Below, in pieces: positions 8,990-17,181 of a stretch of DNA of 64,000 nucleotides. The translations under genes were made by a program, and so were the position numbers. The notes under the pieces were generated by a model. It ran no database searches, was not told the DNA's origin, and saw only the letters and a program-made list of their open reading frames with translations. This DNA comes from Desulfovibrio sp. 86 (GTDB lineage: Bacteria > Desulfobacterota > Desulfovibrionia > Desulfovibrionales > Desulfovibrionaceae): positions 1,054,001-1,118,000 of the forward strand of contig NZ_LR738849.1 in NCBI RefSeq assembly GCF_902702915.1, written 5' to 3'. Numbering within the stretch: position 1 is the first letter of the stretch; each line of letters opens with the position of its first letter.

Positions 8990-10397
8990 GACCCCCAAAA
9001 AGCCCGTTGCCCCCAGGGTGGACATGCCCTGCCAGCCCGCCGAAGTGCGCCGCGCCAATTTTGACGAAGTGGCCCTGGGTTACACCAGGGAAATGGCCAT
9101 TGAAGAAGCCCAGCGCTGCCTCCAGTGCAAAAAGCCCCTCTGCGTCAGCGGCTGCCCGGTGGAAGTGCCCATCCGCGACTTTATCCGTGAAGCGGCGCAT
9201 GGCAACATGGACGCCGCCTACCGCATCATCAAGAGCACCAACAGCCTGCCCGCCGTCTGCGGCCGCGTCTGCCCGCAGGAACACCAGTGCGAGGGCAAGT
9301 GCGTTCTCAGGGCCAAGGGCCAGCCCGTGGCCATCGGCCGCCTTGAGCGTTTTGTGGCCGACACCTACATCGCCACCACGGCCTGCGAACAGGTCACGGG
9401 CACGGATGCCTGCGCCCTGCCGCGCGGCGACCTCAAGGTTGCCTGCATCGGCTCCGGCCCGTCTTCCCTCACCTGTGCGGGCGTCTGCGCCGCTGCGGGC
9501 ATCAAGGTTGACGTGTACGAAGCCCTGCACGAGCCCGGCGGAGTGCTCATTTACGGCATCCCCGCCTTTCGTCTGCCCAAGAACGTGGTTGCCACCGAAA
9601 TTGACGGCCTGCGCCTGGCTGGCGTGGACTTTCACCTCAACTCCGTTGGCGGCCGTACCGTCGAGGTGGAAGAACTGCTTGAAACCCACCATGCCGTCTT
9701 TATCGGCGTGGGCGCGGGCCTGCCAATGTTTCTGGGCGTTCCCGGCGAAAATCTGGTGGGCGTGTTCTCGGCCAACGAGTACCTCACCCGCGTGAACCTT
9801 GGCCGGGCCTACGACTTTCCGCATCAGGACACCCCGGCCTTTCCCGGCAAGAACGTCACGGTCTTCGGCGCGGGCAACGTGGCCATGGACGCGGCCCGCA
9901 CCGCCCTGCGCATGGGGGCGGAAAGCGTGCACATCGTCTACCGCCGCACCAGGGCCGAAATGCCCGCCCGCCTTGAAGAACTGGAACACGCCGAGGAAGA
10001 GGGCGTGCAGTTCGCCATGCTTTCGGCCCCGCTGCGCTTTAACGGCAATGCCGAAATGCGCCTCACTTCCGTTACCCTGCAAAAAATGGAACTGGGCGAA
10101 CCCGACGCCTCCGGCCGCCGCCGCCCCGTGGCCATTGAGGGCGAAGTGTTCGATCTGCCCACGGACCTTGCCGTTGTGGCGCTGGGCACACGTTCCAATC
10201 CCATTCTTCTGGACGCCACCCCCAAGCTCAAGCAGAACAAGTGGGGCTATATCGAGGTCAATGAAGAAACGGGCGAAACGTCCATGCCCAACGTCTTTGC
10301 CGGAGGCGACATCGTCACCGGCGCGGCCACCGTCATCCTCGCCATGGGCGCGGGGCGCAAGGCCGGGCAGGAAATTGTACGACGCTTGCTGAAATAA
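8979..10397 (+). CDS. nfnB: NADH-dependent ferredoxin:NADP+ oxidoreductase subunit B (NfnB)
   Basis: NfnB is the large subunit of the bifurcating transhydrogenase. It carries the bifurcating FAD, the NADP(H) site and two [4Fe-4S] clusters. Cluster ligands are visible as Cys47, 50, 55, 59 and Cys94, 98, 104, 108. The first dinucleotide fold is CIGSGPSSLTCAG and the second VFGAGNVAMDAARTALRMGA. It is 472 residues, homologous to the glutamate synthase small subunit family. The ATG at 8979 overlaps nfnA by 11 bases, so translation is coupled. A strong terminator follows at 10425. In sulfate reducers this complex balances reduced ferredoxin against NAD(P)H. Confidence 0.93.
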   Translation: METKTPKKPVAPRVDMPCQPAEVRRANFDEVALGYTREMAIEEAQRCLQCKKPLCVSGCPVEVPIRDFIREAAHGNMDAAYRIIKSTNSLPAVCGRVCPQEHQCEGKCVLRAKGQPVAIGRLERFVADTYIATTACEQVTGTDACALPRGDLKVACIGSGPSSLTCAGVCAAAGIKVDVYEALHEPGGVLIYGIPAFRLPKNVVATEIDGLRLAGVDFHLNSVGGRTVEVEELLETHHAVFIGVGAGLPMFLGVPGENLVGVFSANEYLTRVNLGRAYDFPHQDTPAFPGKNVTVFGAGNVAMDAARTALRMGAESVHIVYRRTRAEMPARLEELEHAEEEGVQFAMLSAPLRFNGNAEMRLTSVTLQKMELGEPDASGRRRPVAIEGEVFDLPTDLAVVALGTRSNPILLDATPKLKQNKWGYIEVNEETGETSMPNVFAGGDIVTGAATVILAMGAGRKAGQEIVRRLLK

Positions 10398-10424
10398 AGT
10401 ACAGGCATAGTTGATTGTTGCTAT

Positions 10425-10468
10425 ACGGGTGCGGAAGTTTGCCAGGCGAACTTTCGCACCCGTTTTTT
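10425..10468 (+). terminator. Rho-independent terminator after nfnAB
   Basis: ACGGGTGCGGAAGTT pairs with AACTTTCGCACCCGT with one bulge, around a GCCAGGCG loop, and is followed by TTTTTTGG. Confidence 0.8.
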
Positions 10469-10634
10469 GGACAGCGCCCTAACATGCCTGCATGCCCCAA
10501 GGCCCGTCCCTGGGGCTGACCGTACCTGCCGCATCTTGCCAGCCGGGCTTTTCCGGTTCATACTGGCTGCACACAGCAACCTTCCTCCCGCCACGGGAGG
10601 CCGGGACTCCCCGGACACCCAGGAAAACCAACGC

Positions 10635-11462
10635 ATGATTCTCGCAGACCTGCACACCCACACCAAGTATTCTCACGGCGGCAACAGCCCTGCCGAAATG
10701 TACGCGGCCGCTCAGGCCAGGGGGCTTGAGATCATTGGCTTTACCGAGCATTCGCCACGTCCCCTGGGTTTTGATTACACCAATGAATACAGGGACAAAC
10801 TGACGCGCCACCTGCCGGACTACGCCCGCGAAGTTCTGGAAATCAAGGCCGCCAATGCGCACGGCCCCTGCCGGGTGCTTTTCGGCATGGAAATGGACTG
10901 GCTTGAAGGCCAGCTGGACTTTACCCGCGCGTCCAGTACTGCCTACGATTTTGACTACCTGCTGGGCAGCGTGCACTTCATCGGCCCATGGGGCTTTGAT
11001 GATGGCGCGCAACCGTGGAAGGACATGTCGCAGGAAGAATGCGAAGCCCAGTACACCCGCTATTTTGAAGCCTGGGAACGTATGCTGGCCTCCGGCCTCT
11101 TCAATATTGCCGCGCACCCGGATCTCATCAAAATTTTCTCCGTCGAGCAGTTTCACGTCTGGCTGGCAAAGCCGGAAAGCCTGGCCCTTGTGCGAAAGGG
11201 ACTTGCGGCCTTGCGGCACTCCGGCATGAGCATGGAAGTTTCCTCAGCCGGTCTGCGCAAAGCCTGCCGCGAAATCTATCCCGCGCCGCCCATCATGGTC
11301 ATGGCCGCAGAAATGGGCCTGCCCATAAGCTTCGCTTCGGACGCGCACGTGACGGACGATGTGGGTTACGGCTTTGCCCGGCTGGCCTCCTATGCCCGAG
11401 CCTTCGGATTCAGGGAATACACCGTGTTTGACCGTGGGCAGCGCAGCGTCTACCCCATTTAG
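10635..11462 (+). CDS. PHP-domain histidinol-phosphatase (HisK/HisJ-like)
   Basis: This metal-dependent phosphoesterase has 275 residues and resembles monofunctional histidinol-phosphatases of the PHP family. The first metal motif DLHTHTKYSHGGN is at residues 4-16; others are FTEHSPRP, EMDW, GSVHF, AHPDLIK and the C-terminal SDAHVTDDVG. The ATG at 10635 is preceded by AGGAAAACC and places the PHP motif right at the N terminus; the frame is open further upstream without motifs. No histidine genes flank it. Another PHP phosphoesterase substrate is possible. Confidence 0.8.
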   Translation: MILADLHTHTKYSHGGNSPAEMYAAAQARGLEIIGFTEHSPRPLGFDYTNEYRDKLTRHLPDYAREVLEIKAANAHGPCRVLFGMEMDWLEGQLDFTRASSTAYDFDYLLGSVHFIGPWGFDDGAQPWKDMSQEECEAQYTRYFEAWERMLASGLFNIAAHPDLIKIFSVEQFHVWLAKPESLALVRKGLAALRHSGMSMEVSSAGLRKACREIYPAPPIMVMAAEMGLPISFASDAHVTDDVGYGFARLASYARAFGFREYTVFDRGQRSVYPI

Positions 11463-11643
11463 GGCATGGCGCCTTGTCAAGGCCCTGGACAAGTCACTGG
11501 CCGAAGCCCTGGCAGGAACTCCGGCAGGAACTCCGGCGGGGAAGGCCCGGCGGCAGCCCGGCCCAGAAGCCGCCCTTCTGCCCTCGGCAACACGTTCTCG
11601 AACCTTTTCGCATCACGCTGAATGCCTGTAGCAGGGATGATAT

Positions 11644-13149
11644 ATGTTTGAACCAATTGTAACCATCAGGGATCTGAGTCTTTTTCTGCCTGGCGACGCC
11701 AGCCAGCGGCGCATCTTGCACCACATAGACTGGCAGGTTGCGCGTGGCCGCCACTGCGCCCTGCTTGGGCCCAACGGCTCCGGCAAGTCCACCCTGCTGC
11801 GACTGCTGCGCGGCGAACTTTGGCCTTCCAAGGGCCACATCTGGTGGCACACGGCCGAAGGCCGCGAACAGTCACCTCTGGCCGGACGCGCCATGACGGC
11901 CCTTGTGTCCCCCGGCCAGCAGGAAAACTACCAGCGCCAGGCGTGGGATCTGACAGGTCTGGACCTGCTGCTCACAGGATTTGACGATACGCCCCTGGTC
12001 TATTCCGACGGCGGCGCTCAGGCCCTCGCCCGCCGCGAAGCAGCCGTGCGGATGGCGGACCGCCTCGAGGCGGAGGGCCTCCTGGATCGCGCCATGCACA
12101 CCCTTTCGCAAGGCCAGTTGCGCCTGCTGCTTCTGGGCAGAGCCCTGTTGCGGGCCCCGGCCCTACTTTTGCTTGACGAGTGCACCGACGGACTGGACGC
12201 CCGCTACCGCGAAATTTTCTTTGACGTGCTTGAAGAGCACGCCGCGCGCTGCACCGTCATCATGACCGCGCACCGTCCCGGGCAGATACCCGCCTGGTGC
12301 GAGGAACGCCACTATGTCAGTGACGGCAGGCTGTATTCCGTCCCTCCGAGCCAGGCAGGCGAAGCCTCGGAAGCCGAGGGAACTGACGCTGTGCAGGAAA
12401 AAGGGCTTACCATCACGGATGATGAAGCCGGGCAGGTTGAAGCGGTGCATCCCTTGCTGAACCTTGAAAACGTCACCGTTTTCATCGACAGACAGGAAGT
12501 GCTGCACAATGTCACCTGGAGCATGCATCAAGGGGAGCACTGGCGCATCAGCGGGGCCAACGGCTCAGGTAAATCCACCCTGCTGCGGCTGCTGGCCGGT
12601 GACGAGTTCGCGGCCGCCGGGGGCACGCTGGAGCGCTGGCTGCCGCGTCAGGGCGGCGCTGTGGACACCCTGGCCGCAGTGCGCAAGGGCATACGCCTTG
12701 TATCCGACCTGTCGCAGGCGCTGTACGGCTATTCGCTGACGGCGCATGACATGGTCTGCACCGGGTTTGACAACAGCATCGGCGTCTACCGCAAGTTCAG
12801 CCCGGCGGAAAAGGCCGAGGCTCTCCGCCGCATGCGCGAGATGTTTCCTGAAGAAAGCGAGGAGGGCGTAGAAGCCCTCGGGCGGCAGTCCATCCGTCGT
12901 CTGTCCACCGGGCAGCTGCGCCGCCTCTTCCTGGCGCGGGCGCTGGTGGGCGAGCCTGATCTGCTGCTGCTGGACGAACCCTGCTCCGGCCTGGACGCCC
13001 AAAGCCGCGCGCGCTACCTCAACCTTCTGGACCATCTGGCCGCCAGGGGGCTGCCTATGGTCTTTGTGTCCCACCATGGCGAAGACGCGCCCCTGTGCAT
13101 CAATCGCGAGGCGCATATGGAAGACGGACGGCTGCGTGTGATCGTGTAG
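11644..13149 (+). CDS. Tandem ABC ATP-binding protein (ModF-like)
   Basis: This soluble protein of 501 residues has two ABC ATPase domains. Domain 1 has Walker A GPNGSGKST (42-50), signature LSQGQLRLLLLGRALL and Walker B LLLLDECTDGLD. Domain 2 has Walker A GANGSGKST (304-312), signature LSTGQLRRLFLARALV and Walker B LLLLDEPCSGLD. A linker at about 225-265 is acidic. The layout matches E. coli ModF, whose role is undefined. No permease or binding protein is adjacent. A ribosomal (ABC-F) role is less likely because the linker is not the long helical type. It is followed by a strong bidirectional terminator. Confidence 0.85.
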   Translation: MFEPIVTIRDLSLFLPGDASQRRILHHIDWQVARGRHCALLGPNGSGKSTLLRLLRGELWPSKGHIWWHTAEGREQSPLAGRAMTALVSPGQQENYQRQAWDLTGLDLLLTGFDDTPLVYSDGGAQALARREAAVRMADRLEAEGLLDRAMHTLSQGQLRLLLLGRALLRAPALLLLDECTDGLDARYREIFFDVLEEHAARCTVIMTAHRPGQIPAWCEERHYVSDGRLYSVPPSQAGEASEAEGTDAVQEKGLTITDDEAGQVEAVHPLLNLENVTVFIDRQEVLHNVTWSMHQGEHWRISGANGSGKSTLLRLLAGDEFAAAGGTLERWLPRQGGAVDTLAAVRKGIRLVSDLSQALYGYSLTAHDMVCTGFDNSIGVYRKFSPAEKAEALRRMREMFPEESEEGVEALGRQSIRRLSTGQLRRLFLARALVGEPDLLLLDEPCSGLDAQSRARYLNLLDHLAARGLPMVFVSHHGEDAPLCINREAHMEDGRLRVIV

Positions 13150-13237
13150 GCATCTTCGAATCAAACGCGCCCGCGCCTGTTTCAAAGCCCCATTATGCGC
13201 CGGGCCTGGGCAATTCGCGCGGCTGGCATTGCAACAA

Positions 13238-13273
13238 CCACAAAAAATCCCGCCTTGGCGGGATTTTTTGTGG
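13238..13273. terminator. Bidirectional Rho-independent terminator between convergent genes
   Basis: CCACAAAAAATCCCGCC and its exact complement flank a two-base loop. The A- and T-runs make it functional for both the ABC ATPase (+) and dedA (-). Confidence 0.9.
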
Positions 13274-13299
13274 TCCGGGGCAATATATCAATCCAAGGG

Positions 13300-13968
13300 C
13301 TACTTTTTTTCCCTTCCGTCCACATCGCTCTTTTTGCCGCCAAAGCGGGATCGCAGCACTTCTATGACCACCGGCAGCACCGAGACCACCACAATGGCAT
13401 AGACGATGATGCTGAAGTTCTGGCGCACCCAATCCAGATTCCCCAGAAAAAATCCGGCTGAAACCAGGCAGCCCACCCACAGTATGCAGCCCGTCACGTT
13501 GAAGAAAAAGAAGGTGCGCGGGCACATGAGGGCAATACCCGCCACAAAGGGGGCAAATGTGCGGACAATGGGCACAAAGCGGGCCAGCACAATGGCCTTG
13601 CCGCCGTGGCGCTCGTAAAAATGATGGGCCTTGAGCAGGTGTTCCTTCTTGATGAAGCGGCTGTCACGGGAAAAAATGGCCGGGCCCACATGGCGGCCGA
13701 TGCAATAATTGACGGCATCGCCAAAAACGCCCGCCGCCAGCAGCACCAGCATCACTTCCGCATAGCCCATAAGCCCGGCCCCGGCCACCACGCCCGACGC
13801 GAACAGCAGGGAGTCGCCCGGCAGAAAGGGCGTTACCACGAGGCCGGTCTCACAAAAAACGACGATAAAAAGTATGGCGTAAATCCAAAGACCGTATTGT
13901 GCAACCAGTTCAAAAAGATGCACGTCAATGTGCAGAATAAAGTCAATAAAATAGCGCAGTATATCCAT
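13300..13968 (-). CDS. DedA/VTT-domain membrane protein
   Basis: This inner-membrane protein of the DedA (SNARE-associated/VTT) family has 222 residues. Family members are linked to phospholipid flipping and membrane homeostasis. Visible are a re-entrant segment with FCETGLVVTPFLPGDSLLF, the G..GD.VNYCIGR stretch, FYERHGGKAIVLARFVPIVR with the typical R..P..R, and C-terminal hydrophobic helices (IIVYAIVVVSVLPVVIEVL). The ATG at 13968 was chosen over the longer open frame because MDILRYFIDF begins the conserved region. The C terminus is very basic. It is divergent from the secreted hydrolase gene, starts 89 bases apart. Confidence 0.88.
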   Translation of the reverse strand: MDILRYFIDFILHIDVHLFELVAQYGLWIYAILFIVVFCETGLVVTPFLPGDSLLFASGVVAGAGLMGYAEVMLVLLAAGVFGDAVNYCIGRHVGPAIFSRDSRFIKKEHLLKAHHFYERHGGKAIVLARFVPIVRTFAPFVAGIALMCPRTFFFFNVTGCILWVGCLVSAGFFLGNLDWVRQNFSIIVYAIVVVSVLPVVIEVLRSRFGGKKSDVDGREKK

Positions 13969-14057
13969 ACATTCCAGCTCCGTGGCCTGATTTCGGGGGC
14001 AAAGCGCCGCTCCTGACCGCCCTTGTACCCCAAGGCCGCTTATGGCACAACACGGGC

Positions 14058-15188
14058 ATGCGACAGAATTTTTCTGCAATCCTGATTTTGTTTCTCTGCT
14101 TGACGCTGCTGCCGGCCCCCAACGCGAGGGCCGATTTTTACCACGTGGGTTTTCGTACCCTTGGGCAGTGGGACCCGGAAAGCGGCCTGCGCCTTGACGT
14201 AAACCTTTGGTATCCCTCGGTGCGACCTCCGCGCGACATCCAGTACGGCCCGTGGGAAATCTCCGCAGCCCGTGGGGGAAAAGCCGTGGACGGGCGTTTT
14301 CCGCTTATCCTGCTTTCGCACGATACCGCGGGATCGCGCTTTTCGTATCACGACACCGCCGCATGGCTGGCCGCCAGCGGTTTTGTGGTGGCCGCGCCCA
14401 CCCACCCCGGCGACAATACCGACAATATGGATCTTCTGCTGACCTGGCAGCAACTGTCCAACAGGGTGCGCGAGCTTTCCAGCCTTATCCCCCTTCTGCT
14501 CAATGATCCTGAATCCGAACCCTCCATTGACCCCGAGCGCATCGGCGTGCTGGGGTTCGGCGCCGGCGGCACTGCCGCCCTGCTGCTGGGCGGCGCGCTG
14601 CCCGACTGCGAGGGCTGGCGCACCTACTGCGCCCAGGCGGGCAAGCAGGACATGTATTGCAATGTCTGGGCGCGCAACCGCATGGATGGTCTCTGCCGGA
14701 GCCTGCCCCTGACCAAGAGCCTCGCCGACAAGCGCGTCAAGGCTGTGGCCGCTGTGGCTCCGGGTTTTGGCATGCTCTTCAACCGCGATTCTTTCCGCTG
14801 GTTTTACCCGCCTCTGCTGCTCATGGCCGCCTCCAACGACCGGCTGAACAATACCGCCCTGCACGCCCGCCGGATTTATGACATGGCGGGCAAAAAATCC
14901 CGCTGGCTGGTACTGGACAAGGCTGACGCAGGAGCGCTCATGGCCCCCTGCCCGCCCGCGCTGGAGGCGGAACTGCCCGAACTTTGCCGTTCGGTCAGCG
15001 ATGAGAGCAGAAAAAGCATCCACAAAAGCATGGTTGCGGCCTTAACCGAGTTTTTTCTCCATTATCTGGGGAACAGCGTTAACCTTCCGCGCATTCCGGA
15101 GCCGCCAGACCTTAGCCCGCCCCTGCCACCCAAGCCCGAACACGCGCCTGCTCCTGTGCAGCCCGCAAAACGCAACCGTGCAAAATAA
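14058..15188 (+). CDS. Secreted alpha/beta-hydrolase-like protein, nucleophile Ser replaced by Gly
   Basis: This is a 376-residue protein with a signal peptide (MRQNFSAILILFLCLTLLPAPNARA, cleavage after about 25) and an alpha/beta hydrolase core like dienelactone hydrolase or PAF-acetylhydrolase relatives. The beta strand RFPLILLSHDTAG and oxyanion region (about 81-93) are typical. At the nucleophile elbow the protein reads LGFGAGG (165-171), with Gly168 where G-x-S-x-G would put the catalytic Ser. Five or six Cys residues in 181-230 suggest disulfides in the periplasm. The C terminus is a Pro-rich tail (PEPPDLSPPLPPKPEHAPAP). It may be a non-catalytic binding protein, or use another residue. 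Confidence 0.75.
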   Translation: MRQNFSAILILFLCLTLLPAPNARADFYHVGFRTLGQWDPESGLRLDVNLWYPSVRPPRDIQYGPWEISAARGGKAVDGRFPLILLSHDTAGSRFSYHDTAAWLAASGFVVAAPTHPGDNTDNMDLLLTWQQLSNRVRELSSLIPLLLNDPESEPSIDPERIGVLGFGAGGTAALLLGGALPDCEGWRTYCAQAGKQDMYCNVWARNRMDGLCRSLPLTKSLADKRVKAVAAVAPGFGMLFNRDSFRWFYPPLLLMAASNDRLNNTALHARRIYDMAGKKSRWLVLDKADAGALMAPCPPALEAELPELCRSVSDESRKSIHKSMVAALTEFFLHYLGNSVNLPRIPEPPDLSPPLPPKPEHAPAPVQPAKRNRAK

Positions 15189-15491
15189 GTAGAATTTTTT
15201 ATTGATTTTCAGCAAGCTGGCAGGAGCGCTCCTTGACAATTACGCCGCCCCTTACTAAAGCTTTTATAGTGCTGCGCACTACTGTTACGTTCAGGCAATG
15301 CACGCAAAATACCGGGACTGGCGCTGGCTGCAACAAGATGCTAGCATTACACATTTGCTTGGAAGCCCCTTACCGCGCCCACCGGAATGGCCAGCCAGGC
15401 TTGCGGCAGGCTCTCGCGAAAACATTCGCCAAGGTATATGCTGCCCGTGCGTAACAATGCATCATTGCTGATAAATGGAAGTACAGATGCC
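15189..15491. other. Intergenic stretch, nothing recognised
   Basis: No gene, repeat copy or clear terminator is visible. A small plus-strand open frame (15233-15454) lacks a ribosome binding site and protein-like composition. Confidence 0.5.
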
Positions 15492-16070
15492 ATGAAGATA
15501 CGGCTTTTTTGCATTCTGTGCCTTATATTTGCCGTAGGTATCGTGTCCGATGCTCTGGCCGCGCAATCTTCAGGCACACAAAAAAACAACATTCAACCAG
15601 AGGAGCCCTGGGTTATTATGCCCGCTGGTGGAAAACCGGCCTTTATGGGTATTCATGGCGGCACAATGCCTGTCAGTCTGCTGGTATACGGCGATGGAAC
15701 CTCACTGGTTACCTTTGTGGGGCGGACTGGCAACGACTTTCTTGATGTGCTGCGGCGCACGGATCTGCCCGTGCCAAGCCTGCTCAACGCCACCGCACAT
15801 AATGGAACCGCTGAAATCATGCTACCTGCGGGCAAATATGGCCTACTGACTGCAGGAAATACCAACAGTACCATGCCCGTTTTTAATGTCACCGGAGAAA
15901 GACTCTCACACATGGACATGGCGCCAGGGCAATTGCAGCCCTTTGGCCTGTCCGACAAGCCTCTATCCATTGAAGGCGAGGTCAGCAGACCGGCCCATCT
16001 TTCTCCCGCCAAACAGTACAGGCTGTTTTTTCAGCCCCAGTATTTGCAACCCCGCCGCCCCATACGCTGA
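15492..16070 (+). CDS. Hypothetical exported protein (192 aa)
   Basis: It encodes 192 residues starting with a clear signal peptide (MKIRLFCILCLIFAVGIVSDALA). The mature part is beta-rich with many Gly/Pro turns (VSLLVYGDGTSLVTFVGRTG, EIMLPAGKYGLLTAGN), consistent with a periplasmic or surface beta-sandwich. The ATG at 15492 was chosen because it gives the signal peptide; the open frame extends upstream without features. No family is recognised and no operon partner is evident. Confidence 0.65.
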   Translation: MKIRLFCILCLIFAVGIVSDALAAQSSGTQKNNIQPEEPWVIMPAGGKPAFMGIHGGTMPVSLLVYGDGTSLVTFVGRTGNDFLDVLRRTDLPVPSLLNATAHNGTAEIMLPAGKYGLLTAGNTNSTMPVFNVTGERLSHMDMAPGQLQPFGLSDKPLSIEGEVSRPAHLSPAKQYRLFFQPQYLQPRRPIR

Positions 16071-16167
16071 CGGTCAGTTTCGCATTTTCGACTGGCCCCT
16101 GCTGTACCCGATATCGTATCCATTTTTATGTCCGCGTCTTGAGTCTGTTCCTAAACTATAGAATAAT

Positions 16168-16195
16168 TTGTAATTTATCTGAACTTTGATATATT
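16168..16195 (+). promoter_or_regulatory. Candidate sigma-70 promoter for the 16231 gene
   Basis: TTGTAA (16168-16173) and TATATT (16190-16195) are 16 bases apart, placing the start of transcription about 30 bases before the ATG. Confidence 0.4.
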
Positions 16196-16230
16196 GGTAC
16201 TCTCAGAATCACTAGCTAGAGGAGCTGATT

Positions 16231-16635
16231 ATGCCCCTTTCCAATTACCACGAGGCAATGGAAAGACTATATAGAACCTGCACCGAGCAGGCGCCGCATC
16301 GCCCGACCGACAGGCTTTTTTCGCAAGGCCTGAAATACCTGCTGGAAAACTGCCCGTCATTTGATGCTTGCGTTAGTGAAGACAACCCGTTTTACAAGGA
16401 GTTTGTCCTCCATCTCCAAGCAGACGTCTGCATGGATGAAGATTGCCTCAGCCTCTTTGAATGCCAGGCCATTTTCTTCCGTATCCGTCAGATGATCCAG
16501 AAGGAACGCAACCTCAGCGATACGGAATGCAAAATTCTGCATTACTTTGAAACTTGTGGAGAATGGCAACCTCAAGATCCCACCATTGTCAGCCACTGGT
16601 ACTGGTGGCGCATTCCTACACTGGCAATGCACTAA
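16231..16635 (+). CDS. Hypothetical cytoplasmic protein (134 aa)
   Basis: It encodes 134 residues beginning MPLSNYHEAMERLYRTC, with GAGGAG at good spacing before the ATG and a promoter-like sequence just upstream. It is acidic and probably helical, with six Cys (including CVSE, CMDEDC, FECQ, DTEC and FETCG) that could bind metal or be redox active. Codon use is less GC-biased than that of neighbours. No known domain is recognised. Confidence 0.65.
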   Translation: MPLSNYHEAMERLYRTCTEQAPHRPTDRLFSQGLKYLLENCPSFDACVSEDNPFYKEFVLHLQADVCMDEDCLSLFECQAIFFRIRQMIQKERNLSDTECKILHYFETCGEWQPQDPTIVSHWYWWRIPTLAMH

Positions 16636-17035
16636 AAAAATCCCTGCGCTGAAGTGCACGCACTTTGCGGCGGTCTGCCTGCGACCAGCCGTCCGGAACA
16701 CGCTATCCGACATCCTGAACGATTGGCGCTGCGGCAAAGCACGCCCACCTGTCAGCGCGACAGTATTGCCTGTCATCATGCATTGCTTCACGAGCCATCC
16801 GCCATCCGGCAGGTGTGGCATACTTTTACGCGCACTTTTTTCAGAGCAGGCAGCGCTGTTTCTCTTCGCGCGCCCTCCCGCACCAATCCCGTGCAGTACA
16901 ATTTCGTCTTGAAAGAGCCCTGATGCCAATTGCCCTGCCCCCCCCAATTGCCATAATGCCCCAATTGTCCTAACGCCCGTGTGTGGCTGCGCTCGCCATG
17001 CCAGAAAGCGCTTTGTACTGCTGCATACTGCAATA
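16636..17035. other. Intergenic stretch without a supportable gene
   Basis: Only overlapping short open frames occur here (for example 16654-16923), with no ribosome binding site or protein signature. A C8 homopolymer near 16940 and two CAATTG boxes are the only visible landmarks. Confidence 0.5.
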
Positions 17036-17099
17036 AAAATTTTAGGGGGTGGGGGCGTGAGGGAGGAGACCCTTTTTTAAAAGGGTCCCTCCCCCACAA
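17036..17099 (-). repeat. Palindromic repeat family A, copy A2
   Basis: Read on the minus strand: GGGGGAGGGACCCTTTT, AAAAGGGTCTCCTCCC, a C-rich tail and AAAATT. The central GC of the other copies is replaced by TT. It lies downstream of the lutBA gene, beyond that gene's terminator, in the same sense. Confidence 0.8.
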
Positions 17100-17124
17100 C
17101 GCGTTGCCAACTTTCAATGTTCCA

Positions 17125-17163
17125 AAAAACGAAGCGCCGCTTTTTCAAGCGGCGCTTCGTTAC
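17125..17163 (-). terminator. Rho-independent terminator of the lactate oxidation operon
   Basis: On the minus strand AACGAAGCGCCGCTT pairs with AAGCGGCGCTTCGTT around GAAA, followed by TTTTTGG. It lies about 20 bases after the stop of the lutB-lutA gene. Confidence 0.9.
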
Positions 17164-17181
17164 TATTTTTACGGATATGGG

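Noticed and set aside
8832..10082. Minus-strand 416-codon open frame opposite nfnB
   Set aside because: Shadow of nfnB; composition is Gly/His/Ala/Arg-rich and no ribosome site or domain is visible.
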